From: Tomocerus qinae | Lineage: Eukaryota > Arthropoda > Collembola > Entomobryomorpha > Tomoceridae | Assembly: GCA_020055645.1 (NCBI GenBank) | Contig: CM034546.1 | Coordinates: forward strand, 89,094,001-89,158,000 | Reading direction: 5' to 3' | DNA length: 64,000 nucleotides | Shown: piece by piece, positions 46,957 to 60,500 of the stretch | Layout: each line of letters opens with the position of its first letter | Numbering within the stretch: position 1 is the stretch's first letter | Notes under the pieces: model-generated | Database searches by the model: none | What the model saw: only the letters and a program-made list of their open reading frames with translations | What the model was told of the DNA's origin: nothing | Translations under genes and position numbers: made by a program

Positions 46957-49900
46957 AAGCTGGCCTGGCTGAATGCAGAGAATTTCTGTCTCTGTCTGAC
47001 TGTCTCTCCATTGTGGATTTGCATTCTATTGTGCCCAAGCCTGTCTGTATTTATACTGGTGAACTCATCTCTGGCCTGACAAAAGGAGTCTCTCATAGCT
47101 CTGAAGTAAGAAGGTAAGAAGACGTCCTGGAGAGATGAGATGTCTGTCATATCATGGCATGGCAAGATCGAGAATTCTAAAGCTGGGCATTTGAATGCAT
47201 TGCATCCGACTGACGATTAAAGTGGAGACTTATTGGGAGCTTTTTTCTGACGATTATTCACACAAGCTAGGGCCAAGGCATCCCAGCCAAAGAATCCGAG
47301 TAATAAAGAAAGACTCGCATTGCATATGAATAGCTTTTCTAATTCAATGGCTCTCTTCTTCTACCCTCAGCCACTCGGTGGGGAGTTCCTTCCTAATATT
47401 ACACAATACCAATTCGACAAAAGAATATTCAATTACTCTCTTCAGTCTCGCGACTTACAACAGCAGGTCATATCTACTTTTTAATTAATTGTACTTTGGG
47501 AAGGTGTAAAAATAAATGTGATTTTCAACTTCTAGTACTCAAACTTAATTACCCAAACCTCTGTTTATTTATATGTTTGTAATAATTTTAGTGCATGAAC
47601 AGTCCGTAAATGCATTTCAATTTATTTTTCAACCTAGATATACTAGTAATTATAGGGACTTTATAGGCACCATTTTAATATGGCTGTATCTATATTACAT
47701 TTTACATTATAAGCTTATATTACATTATAAGGTAATATGTATGAATGTAATAATGTACAGAGAAGATGTTTCAGTGCAAGCAGACGGGTTTCATTTGATC
47801 TGAGTTCCTTTAGTGAGGATTATAAGAAAGTATAGAAGAAATCCAATCCCAGAAAATCAAAGGGATTGAAGAAACTGTTGTGTACAAAGGGAAGTTCGAG
47901 TGCGAGTTGTTGATTTTAAATGGAGGATGAGTTGAATGGAGGTTCCTTGAGTGGAGCCTTTGGAGGGAGATGAAGGTAAGTAAGTAGGCACTTTTAATTT
48001 AAGATGCCCACACTGAGTGAGAACAGACAGACTGTGTAGTAATGTGTGTTTATGCAGTAGTGTATAGTGGAGCTGGGAAGATTTGGAGGAAGGCTGGAAT
48101 GGAGTGAGACGACGGAGAGAAAAGAAGTCTAAAGCTCACTGGCGCCGGCTCAACTTTTTTCTCAAGCCAGGCACAACAAAACGAAAGCAACCTTCCCATC
48201 TGACTTAGGATGAACTGCCACTCTCTCACGTTACATCAGAACAACTCACACTATGCAAGAAAGTTATGTAGGGACGACGTATTCCTCCAAAGCAAAGGGT
48301 GGTAAACACCCCATCAAAAAAATTCTTTTCATTACCAAATCATCTTTTTTCTACTCATATCTCCAACACTATTACTTTGAGAAAGAGGACTACAAGCAAG
48401 CCTGACTTTTAGACCTAACAGATTACTGATTGGGAGATTTCGAAAAGAACTCTTTTTAGCACCACGCTGAATGATACGCTTCACAAATTAACCCTCACAC
48501 ATCACCCACGTTTAGCCAATAACAAATCAACTTTTTAAAATTCATCTGAAATACTCTTCTGACAACTGACCTTACAAATTATGTAAATGCAGCAGTCATA
48601 CACGGATTTAGATGTACTAGCATAGATAATATTATTATTTGTAGCATTATGCAATGCTCTGTAATAATGTTGGTGTCACATTTTATTTATTTATGGTTGT
48701 CCATAAATATTTCACGTCTGCATGTAGCGATGGACGTGTTGTGTAGTTAATAGTATTATGTACGGTCTGTGGCTATATTTACTAGGGAGGATTTTGGTAA
48801 TGGGTTTTCTGTGGTCTGCTGGTTAGTTAGTAAGCTAGTTAACCTAATGGGAAAAGCTATTTGCTTTTTTACATTTTAGTATATGACTTTCCTTTGGTCT
48901 GGTGGAATTTCTTTCGAAGCAAGAGTCGCCCGTCTGTCTCTATCAATATCCTAATAATAAATTCCTCATCATGATCAGATCACCATTTTAATGTTAATCT
49001 CCGTCTGCTATCTCTCTGTGCTCTGATGCAATCTGCCTCATGCGTCTCTACATTCACAATTGTGTACATAAATTTGTGTGATTAAGTTGTACTTGGCATA
49101 TTTTATTTTTGACTCTTATTTATGCAAGGCAGTTTTTCCCCGGAGGAATAATAAATTTAAAAAAAGTTGTAATCTGCTGGTGAAATCCAGTGAAGTCAAG
49201 TCAGGTGTATGTATGTTGGCATAATTTAATTAAGAGAAAGAGTAGTAGTACATATAAAAGGTAGAAGGAAGAAGATTGGAGTTGGAATGCCACAGCAGAG
49301 AATTATTTCATTGGGAGTGGATGAGTAGGATCGATGAATATGATATGATGGGATGCGAGTAGCTAGAGAATGATGGAGGAAGAAGGTGAGTATACGGATA
49401 AGATTCTCAGGCGCCACTTAATTACATAGTAGCTAATGAGCGTTCATTGGAAAAAAACTTGAGCCGGGAGCTGAGAGTCCGACGTCCGACCCTAAACTAA
49501 AAACTGACAGCCAGCTTTCAACCTCTCTCCCAATAAATTGGAAATTGGATGCAGAAGAATGTGCCTTTCGGTCCTGATGCCAATCCGGCTCTGGATCTCA
49601 GGATAAAAATGCTAATTTCCCACACTGGGCATTTTGTGCATGGCGACTCATTTCGCACCTCCACTCCAATTATTGTGAACACAGAAAACATATAAATATG
49701 GCTGCCTGTGTACTATGCATGTTTTCTGTAATAGTTCAAAGATTAGATTAAGCGAGCGGACGTTCTTCTTGTAGTTGTTAATCTAATGTAATTGTAATCA
49801 CCTCTGCAGTAAATTATAGAGTCCAGCTCTGTTACACTCCAACGAATGCGTATCATGTATCTCTCACACAGGCCAGTTCGACTCCTACTTTACACCAGTT

Positions 49901-52900
49901 TGCTTTAGTTGTGGGGTAATTATATTATTATTATTTCCAAAGACATACACAACTTGGCATTGATAGGCCATTATGATCTAATTCCATTCTAATTCAGCCA
50001 GTGGAGTCAGAAACAGAAGGAATATTTTTATTTCTTGTTTTCTCTGACGGATGGACATGACACTATCTCCCATTTCATTTCTCATTTGACATTTGTTCAC
50101 TCCTCTTTCCATTATTATTGCTCCATTTTTATTCTTTTTCAAATTGGATTGTTCTTGGCTCGTCCTTTTGCTGCGCAATAATAATTCTCATTACGATTAG
50201 TGGATAAAAATAAAACGACATGACTTTTGAAGATAGAAATTAAATCCAGCACATCTGCTTCTTATTAATTTCTTTGTTTTCTGCACTGCATAATGCAATA
50301 AGTTATCACAAAGAAAGGGACTCACTCGCATCTCATTGGGCTTCAATCCTGATATGTACATTCAAATAAAACAAGGAAGGAGGAATATCTATTTACATGT
50401 GTATAGTAGGAAAGGGTTAACCATCTAAATAATATCAAACCGGGCAAAAAGACTGTTTCTTGTAATTAAGTCGATGATTATGAAATGGAATGGAGCAACA
50501 ACGATGAGTTTGCCTATAAAGAAATTACGTAGCTAATCATAAGATAATTTAATATCAAACTGATATACGTGCATTCAATCCCTCTAAGGGTATATTGTGT
50601 ATGTATGGAAGGGTATGCACGGTGTACGTATAGGAATGTTTCCTTTGGCTGTGCATTAATTGTGAGTAAAGTCAGGCCACGTAAAAACTGAGTTTATACC
50701 GAAACCGTAAGGTAAAGTATCAAGTCTTGGCAAAACAACAGGTCAGCCCCAAATTGGATAAGAAACCTGTTTTCCGGATTTACACCGTCTCTAAACCACG
50801 AACGATTCTTTTCTAGAACATGTGTAAGACATACTCAGACCTTTTATGTATTTCCACAGAAAGGCTCAGTCTACAGAAGGTTTAACTCTTTTCTAACTAA
50901 CTCACTCGCTGTCTTGACTCTCCACTAATCTCACGCCAACTGAGTCAATACCTAAAAAACTAAGACTAAACTAGCATTAAAATTGCTTCATACAAATACT
51001 TTACTCAAGTCTGAAAATAAATGTTTTCTATACTTAAATAGGAAAGTACCATTACATAATTAATTCGTATTAGTGTACTCTATTATTACCTTAGCGGAAG
51101 CTATAAAGTAATTTATTATTATCATTTACATTGGTCCAATCAATTGGTAGCTGAAATAAATTCAGAAGCACACGAGAGATATTATGATTTGGCTAGTCTG
51201 TGTAGGATATTCTCTTCCGAGGTAAATCACAAGTTTAATTGATTGAAGAGGAAGGAGTCGTAGGTAGGAAAGTAATGGAGTTGTGAGTGAGCATTGAACT
51301 GGAGCTAGAGACTGTTAATATAATAAGGTAATTGCATGAAATTGCCATAATTTGGGTTGAGTTGTATTCTGTTACAGATACTAAGTGCCAGGAAGATATG
51401 AAATGCTCCTATTTAATGCCAGGGACAAGCATGAGGAGGATATTTATGCTACGCACTGTATATGTACTCACATCTTCTAGAGAGGATAAGCATAATGACA
51501 CAGACAGAAAGCACTTGAACGTGCATGGCTAGGCTCGTCTACCTGTATACAAGTGTGAGGCTGTGTGTAGCAAAGCGCAATGTTGACGTAAACCTCTCTA
51601 ATTATGTGATTGTATGGAACTTGAACTTGAACTAACTGTGGATTCTCCCATAATACGTAATTTAACATTCTGAACAACTGAAGCAACTTCGGAATTTGCA
51701 TTTCTTCTCCTCACACTATCCGCACACCGTAAATGCGCGACATGCACCGTCTCCGCATCTTAACAACTAGTAACAGCATGGATTTGAATAATAATGCTAA
51801 TAAAAATCAAATGTACTCATTTTTGAGTGCTGACTTGCTGACTTAAAAAAACTAGCTTAATTTACTCATTTTGTAATGAACAACTCGTTCGCAGGTGTTC
51901 ATTACATTTCCCGTTAGCATTTAGCGGCATTTTCTTAAACAGATTTAATGTAAGGCTAATTAGGAGATGTTTAATTTCCATTTGAAATCCTAACACGGAT
52001 ATATCAACTGCACAATGTTTTTTCTTGTATTTAGGAGCACATTTACAGAATCTGATTTATTTAATAATTGAAAAGAGAGAGATAGCAGAATTACAATATT
52101 TTAGCTGTATCTCTTGTCACTTGTGGGACTGCTGGGATTTGTTGGTGGTTGAATTAAAGATGCAGTTGCAGAATTGAAAACGAAAGAAATGCAGACTGAA
52201 CTGACATTATGGCGATACTTACTAGTATAGTCGGGTAGACTGGGAGTTGAGTTGGCCACTCAGTGCTGCATTCACATTCCCATTGCACGCAACAATTAAT
52301 CTAATGCAGAAAACTCTTTAATCTTGCCAGTTTATCTTCCTTTTGACTCTCGTTAGCTTTTTATTCGACATACACAGTAGCAACAACATTAAAACGAGTC
52401 GACGAGGAACAGTATGCACATCACACAACGAGTTTTAAAAAACTCTTTGATTGCGATACGCCTTCCTCTCTGTGATGTGATACGATGATGAGGATGACGA
52501 TCATGAGGAGATTGAGATCAGATCAACTTTCTGCTCATCCTCATGCAAAACCACCAACACAAGGACAAAAAGAAAGCACAGAATATTACACAGACATAAA
52601 TAACTATCTTCCATTTTAAGCATCCCTAATGCATTCTGGAACCACAAAACTATTAATAAAATCGGAGTACGAACTACAATAACCTCCGACTTAATAAATT
52701 TTGAATAATAAACGACGTATTTAGTTTTATTTATTTACTAGTAAACCCAGCAAAGGAACGAACCTAGCACTCAAGAGAAATTCAATAGGCAACCCATCCC
52801 AGTAATAAAAACAATCCCAAAAAAATCATTGTTATTTGCCTTAGTTGCCTACTATGGTTATGGCATAGCACACTGTCCTGAATTTTAAAATAGCGCTACA

Positions 52901-53245
52901 AATTTTCAAAACGCTGAAATCCATTGAGTCTGTCGAAGGGTATGTAAAAATGTTATTTCAAACCATTTTGAGTCAGTCAAATGTTTTGGGAGCTCGTAAC
53001 CCCCGTCTGGGGCTATCTCTGCCACCTCTGATAGTAATTGATTCATATTGAAAGTAAAGGTCCCCCATATTTACTAAAATATACTTGCCAAGTTTTATTT
53101 AAAAAGTCCCATTACTTTCTGAGATATTTAATATTAAAGTAAATTTTTTTGTACACATTTTCAAGAAAAACTGCTTCTGAGCAGCATTAGTCCTGTTGCT
53201 TAAATTCAATTTCGCAATTTTTCACTTTCACAAGTTTCGCAAAAC
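46957..53245. other. No gene recognised
   Basis: Only short frames without family resemblance or exon-like context are present on both strands. From about 52,850 the sequence looks repeat-like and leads into the element at 53.25 kb. I see no RNA gene. Confidence 0.45.
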
Positions 53246-53249
53246 AATC

Positions 53250-54530
53250 CAGGTCGACAATTTTTAGCTCGCCAAACGAGCTATATAGAATCGTACAGTC
53301 TGTCCGTCCGCGCGATGAAACTACACCAAGTTTGTCCCCACGATAACTCCCGAAGGAATTGACGGAATTTGACCAAACTTGGCAAAAACGTTGTCTATGG
53401 GCTTGTGACGATCCCTATTGATTGTTGACAAAATATGTCTAACGGTTCGCAAATAACAGCCGAAAAAATATGTTATTTAATCTTCGGTGTTACTGTTGAT
53501 TGCCATAATGCCGCTTTTATTGAAAACTTGTTGAAATATTTGTAATGGTTGTAAAACACAGACCAAAATAAATCTGTATGCTTGTCAAACATGAATTTCT
53601 GCTCTTATATAACTTGGATTAACATAGTATTAATTGCCAAATTATTGGTTAACATATTAAACCTACAAATTGTCCATTTTATTCTGCTTGCTTTTAATAG
53701 GTAATTTTATAGTCGCAATAAACGTTTCTACTTAAAACTGATCCTGTTAGTGGAAATTATAAATGGCAATAAAAACAATAATGCGATTTTTTGTTTATTA
53801 AAACTGCTTCCAGCTGTCGAAAAACGAGGGTACGAAAGATTTAATTGAAAATTTAGATGTGCTTTTATTTAGCAAAACATGACGATTTCATTTGATAGAC
53901 AATATTAATCCATTATTGTACACAGGCGTTTTAGCTCGCCTCAATAAGGAATTTTGATAGTCAACATTAATCGATTTTGATTTTCTGTTGATTTTGATAA
54001 TCAACATTAATCAATTTTGATTTTCTGCTGATTTTGATAATCAACATATCAATTTTGATTTTCTGTTGATTTTGATAATCAACATATCAATTTTGATTTT
54101 CTGTTGATTTTGATAATCAACATATCAATTTTGATTTTCTGTTAAATTTTGATAATCAACATATCAATTTTGATTTTCTGTTGATTTTGATAATCAACAT
54201 ATCAATTTTGATTTTCTGTTGATTTTGATAATCAACATATCAATTTTGATTTTCTGTTGATTTTGATAATCAACATATCAATTTTGATTTTCTGTTGATT
54301 TTGATAATCAACATATCAATTTTGATTTTCTGTTGATTTTGATAATCAACATAATTTTTTTTATTTTCTGTCGATTTTCATAATCAACGTTTATCTACTT
54401 TGATTTCCATTTTTTTGGATGGTCAACATTCATCTATTTTGATACTCAATGTTATCAATAAGTATCAAAATAAACCAATTTCTATTATTCCCCCTTTTCT
54501 CAGGCGAGCTTCTGTTACAGCTTGCTGTAG
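53250..54530. mobile_element. Non-autonomous repeat element with AGCTCGCC ends and an internal minisatellite
   Basis: The unit starts with GGTCGAC and TTTTTAGCTCGCC (53,252-53,271), contains a GTCCGTCCGCGCG stretch and CGATAACTCCCGAAGGAATT, carries the minisatellite at 53,950-54,360, and ends with GGCGAGCTTCTGTTACAGC near 54,505-54,525. AGCTCGCC and GGCGAGCT are inverse, so they may be terminal inverted repeats. Another TTTTAGCTCGCC lies inside at about 53,928. No protein is encoded. Confidence 0.6.
53948..54362. repeat. 38-bp minisatellite, about 11 copies
   Basis: A 38-bp unit (40 bp in the first two copies) containing TTGATAATCAACATATCAA and GATTTTCTGTTGA is repeated about 11 times with very few changes, followed by two degenerate copies to about 54,430. 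Each unit holds the 11-base palindrome TTGATAATCAA. Confidence 0.9.
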
Positions 54531-57500
54531 TTTTAAGTTAAGAAAGATACTTACCTACAGATGAACAAACAATCAATACCCGAAAAGCAATACAAAACAT
54601 GCATATCTACTACAAACACAAAGCACAATCAAAATCAAAGATGTTGTTAGTTTTGAAATAATCACACACCAGATCTTAACACAGAAGTTGCATTTTGATA
54701 TCTGATGTTAGAAAAGCATTGCATACGGACTTGCGCATTGCTCATTTTAGGGACATTACCCAAATGCAAACTTCTTCCTTAAGTTTTTATTAAATAGATA
54801 CAATATTCAAATTTACATGCCCCTATGCATTGTTCGGTGGTTTAGAGAAAGTGAGCATGCGCATTTTGCTTTTCGGAACACCCTACCAACCGTACATACA
54901 TAGAAAGAAATATAGACACGTAAATTTTTTCGACTCTGCGATTATAATATAGAGATTCATTGTATTTACAATGGATTTTTCTTTTTTCTTGGTGCAGAAA
55001 TATTAGTGTAATTTTCAGTAGTAAATGTTGGTAGATACTGAGAACGTAATGTTTGTGTTGGGGTATCCTATGAATCCTACCTATTTGTTTACCCAGACAA
55101 ACGAAAGTAAACATTGAAGATAATTAATAGATGTAGTAATTGTACTAAATTAAATTCTTCTGTGAATCTACATCAGTGTGCATGGGCGAATTAAAAGCGG
55201 TATTTACTAGACCTGCAGCAGGTAGTCCTATATATTACAGTCGAATGTCGATTCGACTTAGGTACTTAATATTAAATAGAGCAGTGACCAATCGTTAATT
55301 CATGGTTGTATTTTTGTTTCGTTTTGACTTTGTGTAGTTTCGTTTTCAAAATAGTGACTGCAGTTGCAATTGCAGCAGGGTCGACACTATGCGCCCGTGT
55401 TACCCGAAAGAGCAAAATGTTTTATAATTATAGTATGATATGGACTATAATTATTATCCCTAGTGTGCTGTTGTAGCTAAACTCTTTTAGAAATCAGTAA
55501 TTATTGCATGCAGACTTGACCTAATTTTTGTACAAAATAAAGCATACAAAATGCTTACTTAATTTTGCAAGAAGCATATAAGCGTATATATTCTGTATAA
55601 GCATATGAAATATACTTGAAGGGCATATTTCTTTGTATAAATTGTGTTTAAAATTGTAGATTCTACTAAACATGATAATGGTAGGGTATATGCATCTGTA
55701 ATTTCTGTGCACAGGTGCGATGCAAATGTCTTCAATGTAAAACTTCCAAAAATGATAATAAACATAAGGACGAGTGTTGGTAGGAGAGGAATGGGGAAGA
55801 ATTATGATTATTTCATTGGGACTGACGTTTATTATTATTATTGTCATGAAGAGTCGCCTCTTTGCTTCGCTAACTCAAATACTTTTACATATTTTATGCT
55901 TAACATAACTAACACACTTAGAAGAGACAACGTAAATCCTCCGACGAGGACGGAATTGTAAATTATTAATCATATTTGTGGAATAGGCGGGTCACATAAC
56001 TATAGATTTCTCCACAACAAAGCTTATCTGAATATTTACGGTGTGGGTCGTGACAGCCAGGAGAGTCAAGTAAATGCTGCTTTTCGAGACTATTAATACT
56101 TTTCCCACCCTCTTTCTTAAGAACTCCATTACCTGCGTTAATACAGTAAAATTTACCTGGTCCCCATAAATATATCTCAGGTATATTTATCTCAGGTAAT
56201 AATAAAATCCCTCAACTTTGGTCCTCTTGTATGTAAAACTCGAGCAAATGAAGTTTTATATTTAAAAGGGTAAGAGGTAAAGGTTAGTAATCCTCAATTT
56301 AAGAGTATTTTGAGAACAGGAAGGTAGAAGAGGACATTTTTTGTATTTTAAATTACTATATTGTGCTTAATAAATAGAAATCCACGTAAATTGTAAGAAA
56401 TTATCTCTCAATTGGAATGACAACATTAAGACTGGCTGCATAATTCCTTCGAGTGGATGCATTAAGCATTTATGAAAATAAAGCCTAATTAGGAAGCCAG
56501 AGTGCAAGGGTAGGATGTGGTTATCGTTTGGTGATTAGCATCAGCCTGTTTTATAAGAGTCAAGTCGCATTGTGATTACGAATGTGTACAAAGTACCCAC
56601 AACTACTTCATGTAGACTGTGTGGAATATTTCCATCTTATCTGATAATGAAACGACCTTGTTTTGCTTTGCTTTCTTTGTTTATTTTTTCGTTTTTTACT
56701 GGAAGAGGTTAAAGGTGAACTGGAATGGACATTCTCTTGATAATCTATGACCATATATAAATTATCCTGCAGTCATCATAAAATAACCATTAATGTTAAC
56801 TATGCTCAGCATCGTTTCTCGGAAAGAGAATTTCGCAATGATATCAGCTATAGACGCAAATTTCGTAGTTTTCAATTTCCAATTGCTTAAAATAAATGCA
56901 CCTATAGGTATAGGGCTGTACAATCATGCATAAAATATTAATCTTGTGGATGTAGGTACTAAATGAATTTTAGTAATTTCTTTAGTTTTGTGACTGGGAA
57001 AAGGTAAAATAAATAGCTTTTAGACTAATTACAAGAAAATTGGCAGTAATTTCATGAGTTGGCAATTAGCTTAGGAGTAGGAGACAATTACAAGCATTTT
57101 GGGATAGGGGAGCGTATATTTGTATATTGATTCGAATATTAATTGTTCATTGTTAGTAATTTAAGTAGTGGTGGTAATTTACCTTAATGGAGAGTTCCCA
57201 GTGTATTTTTTCCAGAAAGTTTGTTGACTCACTGAGTAAACAGAGCAGAGTGAGAAGGCAATTAATAAAATAGGAATTCCTGGAAAGCTTTTATTGCTTC
57301 CTTTATTATAGTTGTCGCTACATACTACAACATAACTATACACGAGTCACGTCACAGTCCAGACAATTCCAAAAACTTGTAATAAATAAAGTAACTGACC
57401 TGACTCTGATTGGGTCAGACAGACAATTCACTCACTCACTCTCCGCAGAATTATTCCAAGATGAAAACAAGAAAAACAATCAAGTGCAATAAATGATTGA

Positions 57501-60500
57501 ATGGGTGATTGTTTATAAATATGTTTGTAGCATTGAGTTGTGTAAGTAAACAGAGAATAATATTATTTCTATTATAGTTGCCGCATTTATGTTACACATA
57601 ATCGACAGAGGAGCAGAAAACTGATTGAGTACATGTAATCGCTATTATTGTTGTGTATAGTACAATATCTATAAGCTCCTATACACCAAGATGTCTTTTG
57701 TTAGTTAACGTAACTTCCTTTCGTGAACTGTATCGTAAACACGGCACAAAAAGGGAATAAAATCCACTAGAAATCGATCCTGTGTTTGTAAATGTATTAA
57801 ATGTAAATACAGAGAACAAAAACGGAGAATAAATGAATAGTTTTGGTGAGCTGAGCCAGACCCTCCATCTTACACTGTGAACCAAACCAAATGAGCTGAA
57901 GGCAAAGCAACTCGGGTTAGCCCATCTCTCCCTACCCTACCCATGCTACTCTTTCGTATGCATGCTTTGTCCATGTCTGCAGGGCCCTGCACATGAATAG
58001 GGATATGTATCTCGGATGGAGTCAGTGCAGTAGAGTGAGTGAGTGCAGCCTGCCACTACGCATAGATATTATATACATACATACAATATTATAGAATAAT
58101 AATTCCTAAGAAAGAACAAGACGAGGAATGAATCGCTTTTAGGCAGAGGCTAGTCAAGTCTAGTCTGCCCTGCCTGCCTGGCCAAGCCAGTTTTCAACTG
58201 AATTCATTTCAAATTAAACCTTATACTTCTATGCAGTCATAATAATATACGCTTGTTACATAGCACAGATAGGGAAATATGTAGACACAGGCAAAGCTTA
58301 TATAAGTATACAGTGTCATGGCATGTCAGGTTAATTTATATACGAACGCCTTTCATTATACTCCTGCCTTGCCTTGGCAGGTAAATATATCCATATAGTA
58401 GTATAGACCCTCTTCTTGAAAATCGGGTCCAAGCCACACCATTTACTTCACAGTGTACCATCGAGTAGGAGTGTCTTCTAAAGTGGAGGCAAACCAAAAG
58501 GCAACTTTACACTTGCATTTTAACTAAACACATATACCTTTTTCTAACCAAAGATCTCAGAGGTCGAACCGACTACTTCCAACTGCATCTAAATTGTAAC
58601 CGACCCCTCTTACAATTATTGCTATATACTTATCCATACCAAACATTCCCATTTAGTAACAATCTGATCTCTATAAAATTCTCCCCAGATTAAAATATTT
58701 ACCAGTCTTGTTCGCTTCATTTCCCTGGGCTTTACCTACTACACTGTCACGTCAGCATCATTTATTGTGCATTTCTCAAAGATTTAGAAAAAACTTATTA
58801 ATAGTTCATCCAACATTCAAATTTTATTTCTCAGACAAGCAACTGACTTTCAGAAAAATAGCTATAATATTTTCGACGTAGAGAGATGTGAAATAAAAAA
58901 TAGGAATTTTGTGGCAACAGATTATGGTCATCGGGTTGATGGGCAGTGTCCAGTCCGAGCTCTAAAAGAAGATGCAGTTGTTGGTTGTGGATGTAATGCA
59001 AGTGGATGAATAATGGTGAGGAATGGAAAAGAGTCAGTTCTTCGGTATGTACAGAGAGATAGATAACCCCCGAGAGGGATTCTGCAGCTAGAAGATCTGA
59101 GATGGAGGATCCAGTCGAGACTCCCCCACGGAAACGACATTGAGCCAAGGCAAACTCTGCACCACAAATCGGCAGATGACGACTGAATACAAATCCCACA
59201 TCTCTGTCCATCTCATCCCTCCCTCACTCACTCACTCATCTTCACAGGAGCCAGCGAGATGCGAATCATTTGCTAATTCCTTCTCATCTGTCAACGTTAT
59301 GACACCAATCTTTACTTACCTCTTGGTCCTATCACACACATTATGGCATCACTATTTATAGTACACATTACTCTGTCCATCCCAACTGCAACGATTATCA
59401 ATCTATCGCTATATTCATAGAATTGGCTATTGTAGATTTAAATGCCTCCATTTCTTCTACTACTATATAAACATTTACTTACAATGAAGAATAGTTATTT
59501 TTAAATTCATTCATACACAAAAAGAATATCAGATGTGTAAACTTACAAGTTCAACATTTTGACAGTTTTCCTTTTATATACAATTTTTTGCATTTAATTT
59601 TATGCTCAGTCTCATAAAACCCCCCACGGAAACTGAGCCAAGTCAACAATTGCAACTCTGCACCTCAAATCGAATATACAATTGATATACAATGTCTTTA
59701 ATAGCTGCGGTGGAAGGAGTCTCACTCCAATAGAAAGAACTTTGTTGGAAGGAAGAAGTTTCAGATGTCAACGCTTTAGTTTGGCTTGGACATCAAGGCT
59801 ATTAATAAAATTGATGATAATTTGCAGTTGGGTGTGAGTGATAGGGAACAATGCATGAGCAGTTAGTTGTTAAATGTACTCTAACTTTACAGGAAAGCTC
59901 ACAATGTCCCTAAGTACCCATTAAAATCCATAAATTATGTATTAATGTTTATGAGCACATCGTATACTACCTATATACGTTATCTATATCCATTGAAAGC
60001 AAGTTTCGACAATACCGAATGCCGAGTGTGCTGATTAGATTTTACTGTTATCAAATGATATCGATAATTAGCCATATGACACAGAATTAGTGATTTTAAC
60101 TAATTTACACGAACAATCAGAAACAAAAGATTGGCATGATAAAAGTGTATCAGAATAATCATAATATTATGAATTGTTGTAATAATAAAGATTATTACGT
60201 AGTATTTTACATGAGCCTTTTAGTACAGAAACTACAATTGATTAGGTCCTTATGAAAGCCGAATCTTTTTTCTGGAATCCTCAAATTCACGATAGTACCA
60301 ATACTCATTAAAATTCATAAAGTACGCATTAGTGGCATGTTGATGTGCACTTCCTTCATATATACCTTTATACGTTATCTATATTATGCATTGAAAGCAA
60401 ATGCTCCGAGTGCCGAGTATGCAGCTATACTACAGATTGTCTTACTTTATTCTGATTCTGAACTCTGAACCTAAAAGCGCAATTAGCTATTAACAAATTC

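Noticed and set aside
58831..59211. 126-codon minus-strand frame
   Set aside because: No recognisable domain, low-complexity composition and overlap with a duplicated non-coding stretch; no splice partners.
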